From Bimastos eiseni (Eukaryota; Annelida; Clitellata; Crassiclitellata; Lumbricidae): 64,000 bases of DNA. The position numbers were made by a program, and so were the translations under genes. Location of the stretch: positions 30,626,065 through 30,690,064 of the forward strand of contig OY365810.1 of assembly GCA_959347315.1 (NCBI GenBank), written 5' to 3'. This document shows positions 34,301 to 45,100 of the stretch, in pieces; within the stretch, counting starts at the first letter, position 1; the number at the start of each line of letters is the position of its first letter. Under the pieces are notes generated by a model that was not told where the DNA came from, did no database searches, and saw nothing but the letters and a program-made list of their open reading frames with translations.

Positions 34301-37300
34301 GTTGTGTTGTGTTAATCCCGCGTTCACAACCAGAAAGTCAATCTCAGAAGTCTCAGTAGGCCCCTAGGATGCAAAATCATCGTTCATAGAAAGCACTTGT
34401 AGAAGGCATCATCAAGGTTGGTGGCCTCGAAACGTTTCGGCCCTGTGCAGTTGCATAGGTTGCATTCCCCCACCTCTCAAACGAGATCGCCGCCTCTGGT
34501 TGAACTTGCAAGGTTGTTGTTCCAGGTGCTAGAGCAATATGAGACTTGGGAGGAGTCTGGTAAGATGAGGAAGTATGGATGGTGTCTGACTGGATCTCAG
34601 GCCCTGGACACCGAATCGTGGGGCGATGATTACCCTGTCTATCACAAGGTCGTCTACAAACACTTTCAACTGAGCGTCGGGTTGTTTCCTTACCTACGCA
34701 GAAAGGAGCATTTGAAAGGTGAACTTTGGTTCTATTGTTGATTTAATTTGAGTTTCATATAGTTGATTTGTTGATTGAAGTAAGAATTGTAAGTGTAAAT
34801 TAATCATGGAGCAGTTTTGAGTATGAAGACATGTATACATATTTAAATATCTATATATATTTAAGTATATATTTAAATATATATGTGTTTACATATTTAA
34901 ATACATTTATACTTATTTAAATACGTGTTTACATATTTAAATACATTTATACATATTCAAGTACATATATACATATTTAAATACATATATGCATTTTTAG
35001 GTATGTGTCTGCATATTTACCTATGTATATACAAGCTTTTGTCCATGCTGCTTAAATCTGTTGTGTTTTGCTTTTGATTTCCTAGAATTTGAGGTGTGTG
35101 CTGTCGATCTGTGTGACGTACCCTTGCCTTTTGATCCTGTTGCCGTGGTTCGCTATCGTCAGGATGACATGCCGTATCTGGTGCTTGGCAGTGGGCAGAA
35201 TGTCTTCTGCCACTGTGTTGGGGTCTTCAATAAATCAAGAGGCAACTTTGGGTTCATCAGGCCATCGCCTCTATTTGATGGGTAAGCTATTCAAGTAATT
35301 TTTCAAAGGATCACAAATGTGGCTGCATTAAAATCGAATTGTCTTGTATATGTGACAGGCTATGTATGAAACCAGGCATTTTGTAAAATGCCTGCTTTTT
35401 AGGAAATTTGTAAAATCTCCTGTTTAGGGATAGGTATAGGGTATAGGGTTAGTTTAGGTTAGGGTTTGACAAATTGCCTAGGCATTTTACAAAATCTCCG
35501 GTTTCAGACATTGCCTGTAAGTTGTAACATATAGGCTCATACGAATTTATCACCTGCCCCAGGTGGCCCTAACCAGAGGGATCTTCTGATCCCTAATTGG
35601 GTCTCCTGGATGATCTGATAGTAATAGTTGTAAGATTTGTATAATGATCATTCTTGTTCTGTTTAGTGAATTGCCAAATAAACTTTGATTGATTGATTGT
35701 ACACATGACGTAAAAAAAATTCCACGCCGAATCTGAAATTGAAACAAATTTAAATTGCCTTGGAGTCAGAAGCATTTAAAAGCACGCTTGTGAGTCTTGT
35801 AGGTGTAAAATAAAAAAGTCAGAAATGCTTTGAATACAAAACATGAAACAAAGTTAAAAGTGTGCTTCTTATGTAGAAATATTGAAAGCATGATTGTATT
35901 TTTCATAGATCTGTGTTTCAATTCAAGTGGGAATTACATTAATAATGAATCTGCTCTGCTCCAAAATGATTCAAACTGCAAGCAATATGTGTCCTATAAA
36001 ATGCTAGACATGAAGCCAATGTGACTATATTTTAATACAGGCTTTTCACATCTTGCCATATGGGACCAGGATATAATTATGAGGCTCATATGGGAATATT
36101 ATCATATGAGCTTTGTATGTCTCATTATGGAGAGTGAACAGTGTGTAGGCAACCGGTACTTTACCATTGGGAGGAGGAAGCAAAGGCCATTCTGTTGTAT
36201 AACTCGAGTGAGTCGTTTGTTGTCTATGATGGAAGATATCTGGAGCCATTTCCTGCAGCTAGTCCTGGTCCGCGTCGTCCCGACGTCTTCCTGCATCTGT
36301 CCAGTCTGTCGCTAATGGAAATGCCCCGAGAGGGAAGTGTCGTTGAGTTCTTCGTTCTCAATCAACCGCCCTCACAAAACCACAGTTTCATCAAAGTCTG
36401 CTGCATCTTCTCAAGGTTAGAACTCGAAATTGAAAGCAGCTGAAAATCGTTGGTCAATATGTTTTGATTAGACAAGTGCATTTTTCAGAAATGGCATGGA
36501 TAAAAATGTGTATTAAAGAGTGGTATGGTTCAAAAGTGGCATGGATGAAAATGTGTAGTTAAGAACTGGTATGGTTCAGAAGTGGCATGGATGAAAATGT
36601 GTAGTTAAGAACTGGTATGGTTCAGAAGTGGTATGGTTCAGATACAGAATGCTTTAAAGAGAGTATGGTTAAGTTTGCATGGTCAAAATATTTGGTTCAG
36701 AAATGGTGTGGTTCATAGTTTCATGATATATGAATGAGTTTGAATTAACAGATCTAGTGAAAGAGGTATGATTGAGACTAGTGACATGATGTTGAGTTCC
36801 ATGGGTTTGGTCTTGAAACCTGGAAATGGTGTCTTAGTCTTAAAGCCTGAGGTCTTGATCTTAATATTCCTGTGTGGGTCTTGTTCTCAGTCTTAAGCTT
36901 TTGGTTTTGAGACTTTGCTCTATGTCTCAAGCCATTGGTTGCATGCTTTTTATCTTGAGCATTTGTTCTTGATAGAGCTCACAATTACTCACCCCGGATG
37001 CCAAAATACCTAGCATGCCAATTTGTGCATTAACAACTAGCTGTGTTTTAAGAATGGCACAATACTCAGTTGTGATCTAAAAGCATTGGTGATGACGTTG
37101 AACCCTTATGTCTTGGGTCTCCAACCATCCGGTCTGGGTATTAATCTTGGAATTTTGCTCTGTCTTACAACGCTGCTCCAAACATTAGGCTTAAATGATC
37201 AATTTCAGTTGTGTTTTTTGCTGTAACACATGCGCTGTTCTGTTAACCTTCAGCATTTTGGTATATAGGTCTGTGATAATTTCTCAAGTAAAATATAATT

Positions 37301-39659
37301 TATCATGCAGCCCATGGATTATAAATTACTGATAGTACAGTATTCTAGCTGTTTAAGAAATAAATATATTCTTGTGCTCAGATTGATGGCCATGTTGCTT
37401 AATGCTTATCTTTGGCTGAATTTCACTTGGAGTTACTATCATGGTCAATTCTTTGTATTGTCTCTGTCCAGCATTTCAGAAGCAAAACGTCACTTCTTAT
37501 CTACGATACCCAGACTAGGGGAGAAAGAGAAGAGGTTGTACAAAGAAATGGTCCAAGCTAAAGTGGTTGCACTTGGAATTGAATGGACAGGTTTGTTTCT
37601 TTGGAAAGCTTCTTGGTTAACCTTGCATGGGTTATCGATTATTATTCAACCTATGGTAACATGGTAGTTTCAGCAAATGTGCAAACAAGACAATGCAAAT
37701 AAGTTACCTGTTAATAGAATTGGTTAACGATTAACCGGTATTGTTTATTGGTTGGTTGACTGGTATTTCATCTAGTTGCTAGCCTGTATTTTTTTATGTT
37801 AACTGAAACGCTATTTGCCTGTATGTTGATTGTTAGTTTGAGCTGTTTGTTAACTGGTATTTAATGCTGGTTATTTAGCCCATGTGTTTATTAACAGATA
37901 TTTGAATTTTATCTTGCTAATTAGCATTGACTTGCGCTTTAACCTGTGTGTTGAATAGTACAGTAATCTAGTCATTTGGGATTGAGCAATGCATAAGTAG
38001 CCTACTAAGTACTAATAACTAGACTTTTGATGGCCTTTTTTTTGTGCACCGATATTATGATTTGATGTGTTTCTGTTGTGATGTGCCATTTCAATTTTGT
38101 TGTTCTTGATGTTTCAGACAACACAAAGCAAATGGAGGAGGCCATCGAAGGCTACTATAACAGCTTTCTCAGCTCACAACGGCGAGGTTTTTCCTACTTG
38201 TGAGTTGAATGGTCTTTGTAACAAATCTAGCAACACTGGCTATTTGGTGATGTTAGTATTGGGCCCATCCATATATTATGGACGCAAAAAATCATATTTT
38301 CAACAAAGGTTAAATAGCTAAAGACATTGATTTTACCATAGGCTATTTTTTAAGTATCATGTCTAACAGCTTAAATTTGTTAAAACTGTTATGACGAAAT
38401 AAAATACTAACAACACTTACACTTAAAATTTTGTAATGCTACATATAATTGATTAAGCAGGAATGTAGTCTGTGATTGGGTTTACAGTTTTGATTTTAAT
38501 ATTCTGTAATGTGGACGTCATAATTAGACAGTTATATTTGCGTACATACACATTTTTCAGGACCCCTCCCTCGCCATACGCACCTATGCGCAAAATCGTC
38601 GAAATTAGAACCGTCCATCGCTGTGTACATTATATGTGGATGGCCCCATATGTCAGCAACGTTTATCATGCTCTTTTTGTCTGACAGGGACTGGCCAGGT
38701 AGACAATTTCCAATTTGAATATACTATTTGCCAGATCCGGGTACAAACCGATTAGTCGCTACTAGAGCGGCCACTCAGACAAGTACCATTGCTTCGTCAA
38801 TTGTTGCCATGTATGTCGAAGCTCAAAATTTAGAATTCTCTCAAAATGACATTTAACTAAATAATGTTGTACCTGTAATAACTTAAAAATATAAATTAAA
38901 TTTTAGCCTTTTATTTTAAGAGGAAATTGGAAATCAAAATATGCAATAAACTTTGTAGTTATGGTTTCAATTTTTTTCAAACCATCTATTTGTGTGTGTA
39001 CTATTTGCCAAGACGAATACTTTCGATTAGTTTTTTTTTAAAATGGGGTAATCGGTCGAGGCGATTTCCGGTTGGTCCCCACTGACAACTGTGGAAGCAC
39101 TTCCTATATGTTGCCCCTCGACCAGAATAGCCAATTCATTTAGTACACACTTCCAATGACAACAACCTTTTAAGAACATATATAATAATGACGACGATTT
39201 ATAAGGCGCCGTAAATGCGGCCTTACCACTGCAAGGGCGACATGGTCCCAAAGTATCAGGTGTGGTTTTATGCGCTAGCAAGAATTTATGGGTTGCCTGG
39301 TTGCAAAGAGTGGATCAATTTTACCTTGTACAGTGTGCACTAGAATTCAAACCTCTTGAGAAGAAGTGCAAATGCACTACTAAATGGCTCAAGTCAAGGT
39401 ATTCCTTCCCTTCAATATCTTGTCTTTTTTTAGCCCAACACACCTGCAGATTGATGCGATTTCCAGTGAGCCAGTAAAAATTCTTAACGACACAGACTGG
39501 GTTAGAGATCACTACAAGAATCGTCAAAACTGGGATGGTTTGCCACATGACATTGGCGGATGCCGTCCGAGGGTACTCCTGGCCAACTTCCAGGCGTTGA
39601 AGTACCGGCTTGTGAAAGGACTACGTGAAGTGGAGGAGTGGAATCAAAGGTTGGAGTAA
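19388..39659 (+). CDS. Large 17-exon gene, 1693 aa, family not recognised (zinc ribbon, cold-shock-like region)
   Basis: Exons 19388-22196, 23365-23455, 23883-24048, 27927-27987, 28131-28230, 28606-28730, 29184-29336, 31121-31215, 31721-31828, 32367-32464, 33385-33454, 34403-34718, 35086-35281, 36149-36415, 37472-37590, 38118-38199, 39434-39659. Every phase matches; total 5082 nt to TAA. Residues 1-936 come from one exon: hydrophilic sequence, degenerate 12-14-residue repeats (about 334-488), then six 44-residue repeats (489-753). Residues about 1034-1056 show C-x2-C-x15-C-x2-C, a zinc-ribbon spacing. Residues about 1437-1545 look like a cold-shock/OB fold with an insert: NKSRGNFGFIRP, later DVFLHLSSL and EGSVVEFFVL. 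The C-terminus is charged, ending EEWNQRLE. A nucleic-acid-binding role is inferred only from these two features. Introns 8 and 11 appear to use GC donors. Least certain joins: exons 11-12 and the exon 14 acceptor. Confidence 0.72.
20389..20851 (+). repeat. Degenerate 12-14-residue coding repeats
   Basis: About eleven units of the type RGFRPASEN-x5 (variants SASEN, PTSEN, PANDN, PSNEN, PSCEN) run directly into the 44-residue array. Confidence 0.7.
20852..21646 (+). repeat. 132-bp coding minisatellite, six copies
   Basis: Unit boundaries fall at 20852, 20984, 21116, 21248, 21380 and 21512, exactly 132 bp apart, so the frame is kept. Copies differ by a handful of substitutions (for example ACA/GCA, CAA/AAA, TCA/TCG); the last has one extra codon. 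The unit encodes 44 residues starting FCFKDAPISHLTTGNW. Confidence 0.95.
22905..23040 (+). mobile_element. tRNA-derived SINE fragment
   Basis: In intron 1 of the 17-exon gene. An A-box-like TGGCTAACATCATGCTGG is followed by a B-box-like GGTTAAAATCC, and a 30-bp part (GAGAGGTCAGCGGTTAAAATCC-type) is tandemly duplicated. Confidence 0.5.
23735..23815 (-). mobile_element. tRNA-derived SINE head fragment
   Basis: On the minus strand GCACGGTGGCCTATCAGTAATGC resembles a tRNA A-box region, followed by CGCAGAGCATGCGGTTGCG. Similar to the fragment at 46060-46196; truncated. Confidence 0.45.
24300..27705 (+). mobile_element. Degenerate CR1/L2/Jockey-type LINE
   Basis: In intron 3 of the 17-exon gene, same strand. 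In order: an apurinic-type endonuclease region (TETWLD near 24610, GDFNIDLL near 24940, SDHLPV near 25136), reverse transcriptase pieces (NYRLISILPYFSK near 26050, QHGFQHGHST near 26157, GVPQGSILVPLLFLLFINDL near 26430), and a C-terminal piece with SGAKLWNSLPEKLK near 27220. Stops and frameshifts break it into at least seven frames, and the FADDT-type catalytic motif is garbled. A (GTTT)n tail sits at 27680-27702. The 5' boundary is approximate. Not active. Confidence 0.85.
28768..29010. repeat. 57-bp tandem repeat in intron 6
   Basis: About four to five units starting CCAGTAAGTGAATT at 28768, 28825, 28882 and, weaker, 28937 and 28989. The array begins 38 bp after the exon 6 donor. Confidence 0.8.
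29475..30299. mobile_element. hAT-like element, ACTAAAA-array family
   Basis: Ends TAGTGTTGTTTTCG and, inverted, TAGTGTTCTTTTAA. Flanks GTGTTAGT (29467-29474) and CTGGTAGT (30300-30307) match at 6 of 8. Subterminal arrays of AAAACTAAAAT-like units lie at both ends (29500-29660 and 30060-30280). In intron 7 of the 17-exon gene. Confidence 0.65.
30309..30654. mobile_element. Short hAT-like miniature element
   Basis: Starts CAGTGTTGTCCAACC; the right end inverted is CTGTGCTGTCCAACATG. It abuts the previous element's right flank. No clear target duplication and no coding capacity. Confidence 0.5.
31385..31675. repeat. 76-bp tandem repeat with alternating A/B units
   Basis: Units start at 31385, 31462, 31538 and 31614. 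Units 1 and 3 share AGATTGC-AAGATAGGCAAG; units 2 and 4 share AGATCATGACAATAGGCAG, so the array is a duplicated dimer. In intron 8, ending just before exon 9. Confidence 0.85.
32600..32818 (-). mobile_element. tRNA-derived SINE
   Basis: Minus strand: A-box-like TGGCCGATCGGTTAGAGCGG and B-box GGTTCAACTC, then a body with GACCTTGAGCAAGTCCTTCG and a tail of TTGGAAGAAGGGCGGTATCA. Shares its body with the copies at 40590, 48735 and 58640. In intron 10. Confidence 0.8.
33711..34290. repeat. Direct duplication in intron 11
   Basis: A roughly 130-bp block at 33711-33840 recurs at 34162-34290 with moderate divergence (shared TTATTGTTTTGAATCA and CACAACTCAGAAC). The second copy begins after an AG and could be mistaken for an exon. 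Confidence 0.8.
34820..35035. repeat. AT-rich short tandem repeat
   Basis: Degenerate 20-22-bp units of the type ACATATTTAAATACATTTAT in intron 12. Confidence 0.75.
35355..35518. mobile_element. MITE with 38-bp inverted ends and telomere-like core
   Basis: Ends ACAGGCTATGTATGAAACC and, inverted, ACAGGCAATGTCTGAAACC, continuing into TTTTGTAAAATGCCT on both sides. The core contains GGTATAGGGTTAGTTTAGG-like repeats. In intron 13. Confidence 0.75.
35590..35700 (+). mobile_element. LINE/SINE 3' tail fragment
   Basis: Ends AATAAACTTTGATTGATTGATTG, a tail style seen in L2/CR1-type elements. In intron 13. Confidence 0.45.
36490..36640. repeat. About 45-bp tandem repeat
   Basis: Three units beginning GGCATGGAT(A/G)AAAATGTGT at 36493, 36538 and 36581, in intron 14. 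Confidence 0.75.
36785..37175. mobile_element. Decayed hAT-like element, GGTCTTG-array family
   Basis: Repeated GTCTTG(A/G) motifs at both ends (36810-36930 and 37105-37170) and a right end CTTACAACGCTG similar to the other family members. No target duplication seen, so boundaries are uncertain. Confidence 0.45.
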
Positions 39660-40258
39660 TAGAATCACATTCAGAAATATGAAATTTGATCAGATTGACT
39701 CTCGCCCTTCTGTCGGCTGAAGACTTTCTGTTTAGTTTATATTTGTGTGTTTTGGTTGCTTTTGTAGTGATTTATTATAGTTGTTTCTGTCAAGTTGCAC
39801 AAGTGTGTCATGCACAGCTTATAAAAGTGCTACATAAATATGCTACATAAATGATACATACATGTGCAGGCTCAGATGTACACTGCGTTGAGTCTACTTA
39901 AGTTTAGTCTGGCTGACAGAGTTGAAATATGCTATTTATGGGTGCTCTGAGCATTGAGAGTGTTTTAAGAGCACAAGATTTTTTCATGCAATGTACATTT
40001 TGAACTGATGTTGGCATCGTTTTTTCTATAGAATGAGTTTAAAATTTTCTTTTGAAGTAACTTGGACAAAGGTTCTGGTTAATGGTTATTTTTTTTGAAT
40101 GAGGCAAGTTTTTTATGAGATCTTGATGGCTAATGTGGCAAGAACCTGCAATTGTTTGTTACATGCACTTGATTCTCAGTTTGTTCAGGTCTTTGGTCTC
40201 GACACAAAGTATGCAAAAACTATGTAAAATTCCACCAAATTGTACGTATTAGTATATA

Positions 40259-40272
40259 AATAAATTAATAAA
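40259..40272 (+). promoter_or_regulatory. Overlapping polyadenylation signals
   Basis: AATAAA at 40259 and 40267, about 600 bp past the stop of the 17-exon gene; these are the first canonical hexamers I found on that strand. Confidence 0.45.
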
Positions 40273-40589
40273 GCAACTTTAGTTAGTTCCACACTTGAAC
40301 TGTTAAATATTGCAAGAGATATTTAAGAGTTGTACTTTCTATTAAACCTATCAAGAGAGATTTTAAGAGTTGTACTGCTTGTTAAACCTGTTTAGAGAGA
40401 TTTATCGCCATTGTGAGGATAATTTCTTTGAATAGAGAATGTGGATTTTCACTGCATTACATTATCCATTAAGATTGGGGGGTGTGAAACATTTTTGTAA
40501 AGGCAGACCAGTAGCGATATATTACAGATATGGATCTCAGAGGGGCCATACAAACAGTTGAATTATGCTTTGAAAACATGATTCCGATA

Positions 40590-40775
40590 TGCATCATGAA
40601 TTACAAACATTACGGAGAGCAAACGCCGAGTGTGCTAGTTCGACCCTCGTCCGAAGCGTCACTGTGTAGGGACCTTGAGCAAGTCCTTCGTGCACAATTG
40701 CTCTGCAGTACAACTGCAATTGCGCCGTCGAGGCGTGTGCACTTCTGAGCAAACAATGTTGGAAGAGGGCAAAAT
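40590..40775 (+). mobile_element. tRNA-derived SINE, 5' truncated
   Basis: B-box-like TAGTTCGACCCTCG, then the shared body (GACCTTGAGCAAGTCCTTCG, CTCTGCAGTACAACTGCAAT) and the TTGGAAGAGGGC tail. The A-box region is degraded. Confidence 0.7.
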
Positions 40776-42107
40776 TAAATTTCAGTTGTATTATATATCA
40801 CAGAAAACTCATAAAGCCTTAAAAATGACAAATTAGACCTATTATTCTCAATTGTATTGTCTTTAGACAAAGCTCTGGCCCAAGGGCCAGAGCTTTATAA
40901 TTATAATATAATAATATCATCACAAGTACTTCAAATAACACTTTAAATCAAAACCACACTTTCTCTACCAACTCTCTTCTTCAGTCATATGCATCAACTG
41001 GTATCTGAATTTTCGTTAGAATGTTACACTCCATGAGGAGGTTTCAGCGAATAATTTTCACAAGATTTACCATATACAGTAAACACAGTCATATATATAT
41101 ATATATATAATTATGTCCTAAGTAAATCACAAGTGCTATATACTAGTATATGTCCTTTTATTTATATATATTATACATATACTGACATCAAAGATGAGCC
41201 TTGTTTCAGTTTTAACCAATCACAATCTAGTTGCCAACCAGTCCATACACAATTTTTTAAGTGTTTCCGACACATGCGTAATTATTTCCTGGCATACAGC
41301 AACCAGTTTGTGCATTTGTCACTTACCCTCGTGCACTAGACATACTTAATGCTTGTTCAATGCAACATGTGTCTATAACATTTAATGCCACAAGGTGCCT
41401 GTACCAGCCCAAGCTTAATTAAAGTCCTAACTTTGGCAACATTGAATATACAAATACTGGGAACTTCATTACTCACAACAGGTTGCTAACTTTAAAATTA
41501 TTTCAAAAATCATCTTTTAACTGGTGATAATTTAGAAATGCATTTAAAACAATATCAATAAAAAATAATTACATGTAAAAATTCAAATAAAAACAACAAT
41601 TTGCCATCAAATACACTCAAAAGTTATAAATTACTAAACTACTGAAGCAATGCTACTTAAGTTTTAAAAGATAAAATGCATTTTCAAATAAAATCAACAA
41701 CATACCAATATATGTCACTTCAGAAATGATGTGGTCAAAAATAAAATATAAAACGAAAAAGACCCAAAAGCATCAAGGTTTTGACAAATGTTATGCCTAA
41801 ACTGTTCTGCAAATGCAAGAGTATTGTAAAGACAGCATTTTCAAGACCTAAATTGGTTTCAAATACAGCAAGGAAATGGATGCAATTATCAAAGAACTAC
41901 TGAAGTTGTATCAGTAAAACCATTACCTGAAATATCTTTATGATTTCAGTAGTTTCTAAAACTTATATTTTGGCATCCTAAAGCTGCATTAAACCGGTTT
42001 AAACTAGATTGATGCAAAAGTGGTCATCTTTTGCACCAACTGCAGGACTACAATTAATGCTTTATGATAACACCACATGATGGGTAACAGATAAGCTATG
42101 GCCATTC

Positions 42108-45100
42108 TCAGAAAATTAGTCCTCGTCTGCTGGATCTTAAAGGGATGTCGTCATCGTCTTCACTGTAGTCTGGTAGCATGTTCAAAGGTCTTGCTGATCC
42201 ATGTTTTCCAGAAAACTGTGACCGTGCCTAAAGGAATCATGCAGAATATACAAGTCATAAGTGCAGCAAAAAGGAAACAATTGATGTAAAGGCCAGACCA
42301 AGAAATCAAGGCCAAGCTACTCTAACCAAGGCTATATTTCTTGCCAAGGCCACAGCTCAAATATATTATTGGCAAGAAATCAGTTGATTGCTAGATCGTC
42401 AAGATAAAATGCAGCGAAAAAAATGACTGCATTTTCAGGCAGCATCTCCAGAGTGCTTATGCTTCACACTACTTTTGTTTACTACTGTTCTCCCTGCACT
42501 TGCAATTTACAATTTACGAAAACAGCACACACACACCCCATCATCACAATGTTTATGGACACATTTTCTGGTAATCACTGTGGCCTACAACCAGTTAATG
42601 TAGAATGCTTGCTAGCTTGTCTAGATCGACTTATATATCACGGGGAAGGTCTGACCGACTGACCAAACGACCTGTCTCTGAAATATATTAAAAAGTCTGG
42701 TTCATTAACTTAGAGGAAAGAACCACAGAAGAAGCTGCTGAGAGCAACTATACCCTTTAAGAAAATATTAATCACAATAGATTGGCTAAACTCTACTAAC
42801 ATGACCAGCCGGTGTAATTCGCCCTGTAAAACAAACATATTTAGCAATCAACTTCACTTTAGTTTTGTCTATTCATACAAACGTACAACCTTGTGCATGG
42901 TACACACGTTTGTATATGCAGATGTACGAATAAAAATAATTTTTGCAATTTATTAAAGTTATGAAAATTCTTTACATGTGATATTATTATAGGATAAATC
43001 TTCCGCTGCCAAAAGTTCGGCCCCTAATACAACAGAAAATGTTACTTCCTCGGCTGAACACGTAAAAAATTTAGCGAGTGAAGGCCTCTGCGCATGCGAA
43101 GAACTTTCGGCCGCAGAAGTTCCACACATAATTATAATCTTATTTCCTTTTTTCACGAGCAGTTGAAGGCAGTTCCATTAGAATGTGGTCTTGTATAGTC
43201 AGGTCAGTTTAAAAGTTTAGAGGCATTATAAAAACGAGCACTCGCAAACACAATAATAATTAAAACTTAGGACTTTAGAAGGTGCACACAAACAAAAACA
43301 ATTGACCACATTGTGCCAGTGGTTGTGACCATTGACCAACGGTGGGTCGTTCGGCTTAGGCATTGGCACATGACCTTGGTGAATTTAAAATATGTGAAGA
43401 GCTGCCATGTTAAAGTATATTATGGTTGAAAATACCTGAGACAAGGCTTGTTCTGGGGGAAACGGGTGAATATCTGCCGCTATTCACGTCCTTTACGCTT
43501 GTTCTAACAGAACCTTCAATGAAGAAAAATAGTAAAATAGTGCCGGTAAGCAAAGTATAATTCATTTATAAAATGACTCAGTAATAAGAAACCTAGAATA
43601 AACACAGAATTATCACAGATAATGACAACCAAGGCATAAAACTGTTATGACTCATATATTCGCTTTATTGAGAAAAACCACCAAGTGTCAATATAAGTGA
43701 TGATGGATTTATAAATACAGTAAAATAAGCTAGGGAGATACTGTGGCAGGCAGCACTTCCCAGCTTTTCTTTTATTATTATTATTGTTATAATTATTGTT
43801 ATTGTTATAATTATTGTTATTATTATTATTATTATTATTAAAGTCTGGGCCAACCTCGGGCTGGGCCAACCTCCGGGCCGGGCCGACCTCAGCGCCTGGA
43901 CCGACCTCAGGGCTGAGCCAACCTCCGGGCTGGGCCGACCTCGGGCAGGGCTGACCTCTGGGTCGGGCCGATCTCAACACCTGGGCCGACCTCTGGGCCT
44001 CAGCCAACCTCGGGCTGGGCTGACCTCTGTGCCTCAGCCAACCTCGGGCTGGGCCAACCTTCGCGTCTCGGCAGACCTCTCTCAGCCAACCTCAGCCTGG
44101 GCCGACCGACGTGCCTCAGCCAACCTCGGGCTGGGCCGACCCTCCGGGCTGGGCTGACCTCTGGGCTGGGCCGACCCTCGAGCTGGGCCGACCCCCGGGC
44201 TGGGCCAACCTCTGCGTATGGCCTATAAAGGCATGTGCCTGCTCTCGTCTGGAGTCGAGTCTTCAGTCGTCTTCAGAGTCGAGCCTTCAGTCGTCAAGAG
44301 TCTTCAGTCGTCGAGAAGAACGGGGAGAGTTTTCAGTCAAGTCTTCAGTCGTTGAGTCGCCTTCAGAGTCAAGCCTTCAGTCGTCAAGAGTCTTCAGTCG
44401 TCAAGTCTTCAGTCGTCGAGCCTTCAGTCGTCAAGAAGAACGGAGAGAGTGTTCAGTCGAGTCTTCAGTCGTCGAGTTGTCAGTCGTCGATGTCTTCAGT
44501 CGTCAAGTCTTCAGTCGTCGAGCCTTCAGTCGTCGAGAGTCTTCAGTCGACTTTTGAGCCGAGTCCTCTGAAGTCAACCAGGGAGTCACCGCAGTCTTCG
44601 AGAGTGCAGCAGTCTTCAACAGCAAAGCGAAGAAGAATGGAAAGTCGACAGAAAAGACAGTTCATTCGTCAAAGACAGTCCCGCTCGCCGACCGTACGAT
44701 TCGTTGCAGACAGTGCAGTTTGGTAGCGGACAGTGCCGACTAGTTTGCTGACAGTTAAGTTTTCATTCGCAGTGTTGTAATAAAATTTGAAGAAGAACAA
44801 GGTCGTCGATCAGTCACCTGATAAACAACGGGTGCCGTACTCCACGGGCTCTAGGGGAAAGCTGTCCTGATAAGCCACTTAAGTTCCCTAGGTCCATAAC
44901 ACAACAATACTTTCAAAGGATATGGGGATAAATTGAGAGTTGTCTTTGGGGGAATATGGTTGTGTGCTTTAGGTTTTAATTGGTGCATGGAGAGGGGATG
45001 AAATGGGGGTAGAAATTGGTGAAAAACATGCTTGGGGTTGTGTAAAATAGAGAAAAGGAGCTATGCATATCACATGGAAGCAGAAGGAAGGGTTATATAT

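Larger units (their letters stand above)
39660..42107. other. Convergent intergenic region
   Basis: Between the stop codons of the 17-exon gene (plus) and the IQCE gene (minus). Holds polyA signals (40259, 40267), a SINE (40590-40775), a (TA)n run (41089-41109) and otherwise AT-rich DNA likely to include both 3' UTRs. Confidence 0.6.

Noticed and set aside
35420..35470. Telomere end or telomere repeat
   Set aside because: Only a few degenerate TAGGG units, enclosed by inverted MITE ends.
43436..43503. IQCE exon starting at 43503
   Set aside because: That acceptor breaks phase; the acceptor ending at 43514 has a better pyrimidine tract and restores the frame to the stop codon.
43645..44726. 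Asparagine-, proline- and Ser-Gln-rich open frames
   Set aside because: They lie inside the solo LTR and follow its microsatellite and minisatellites.
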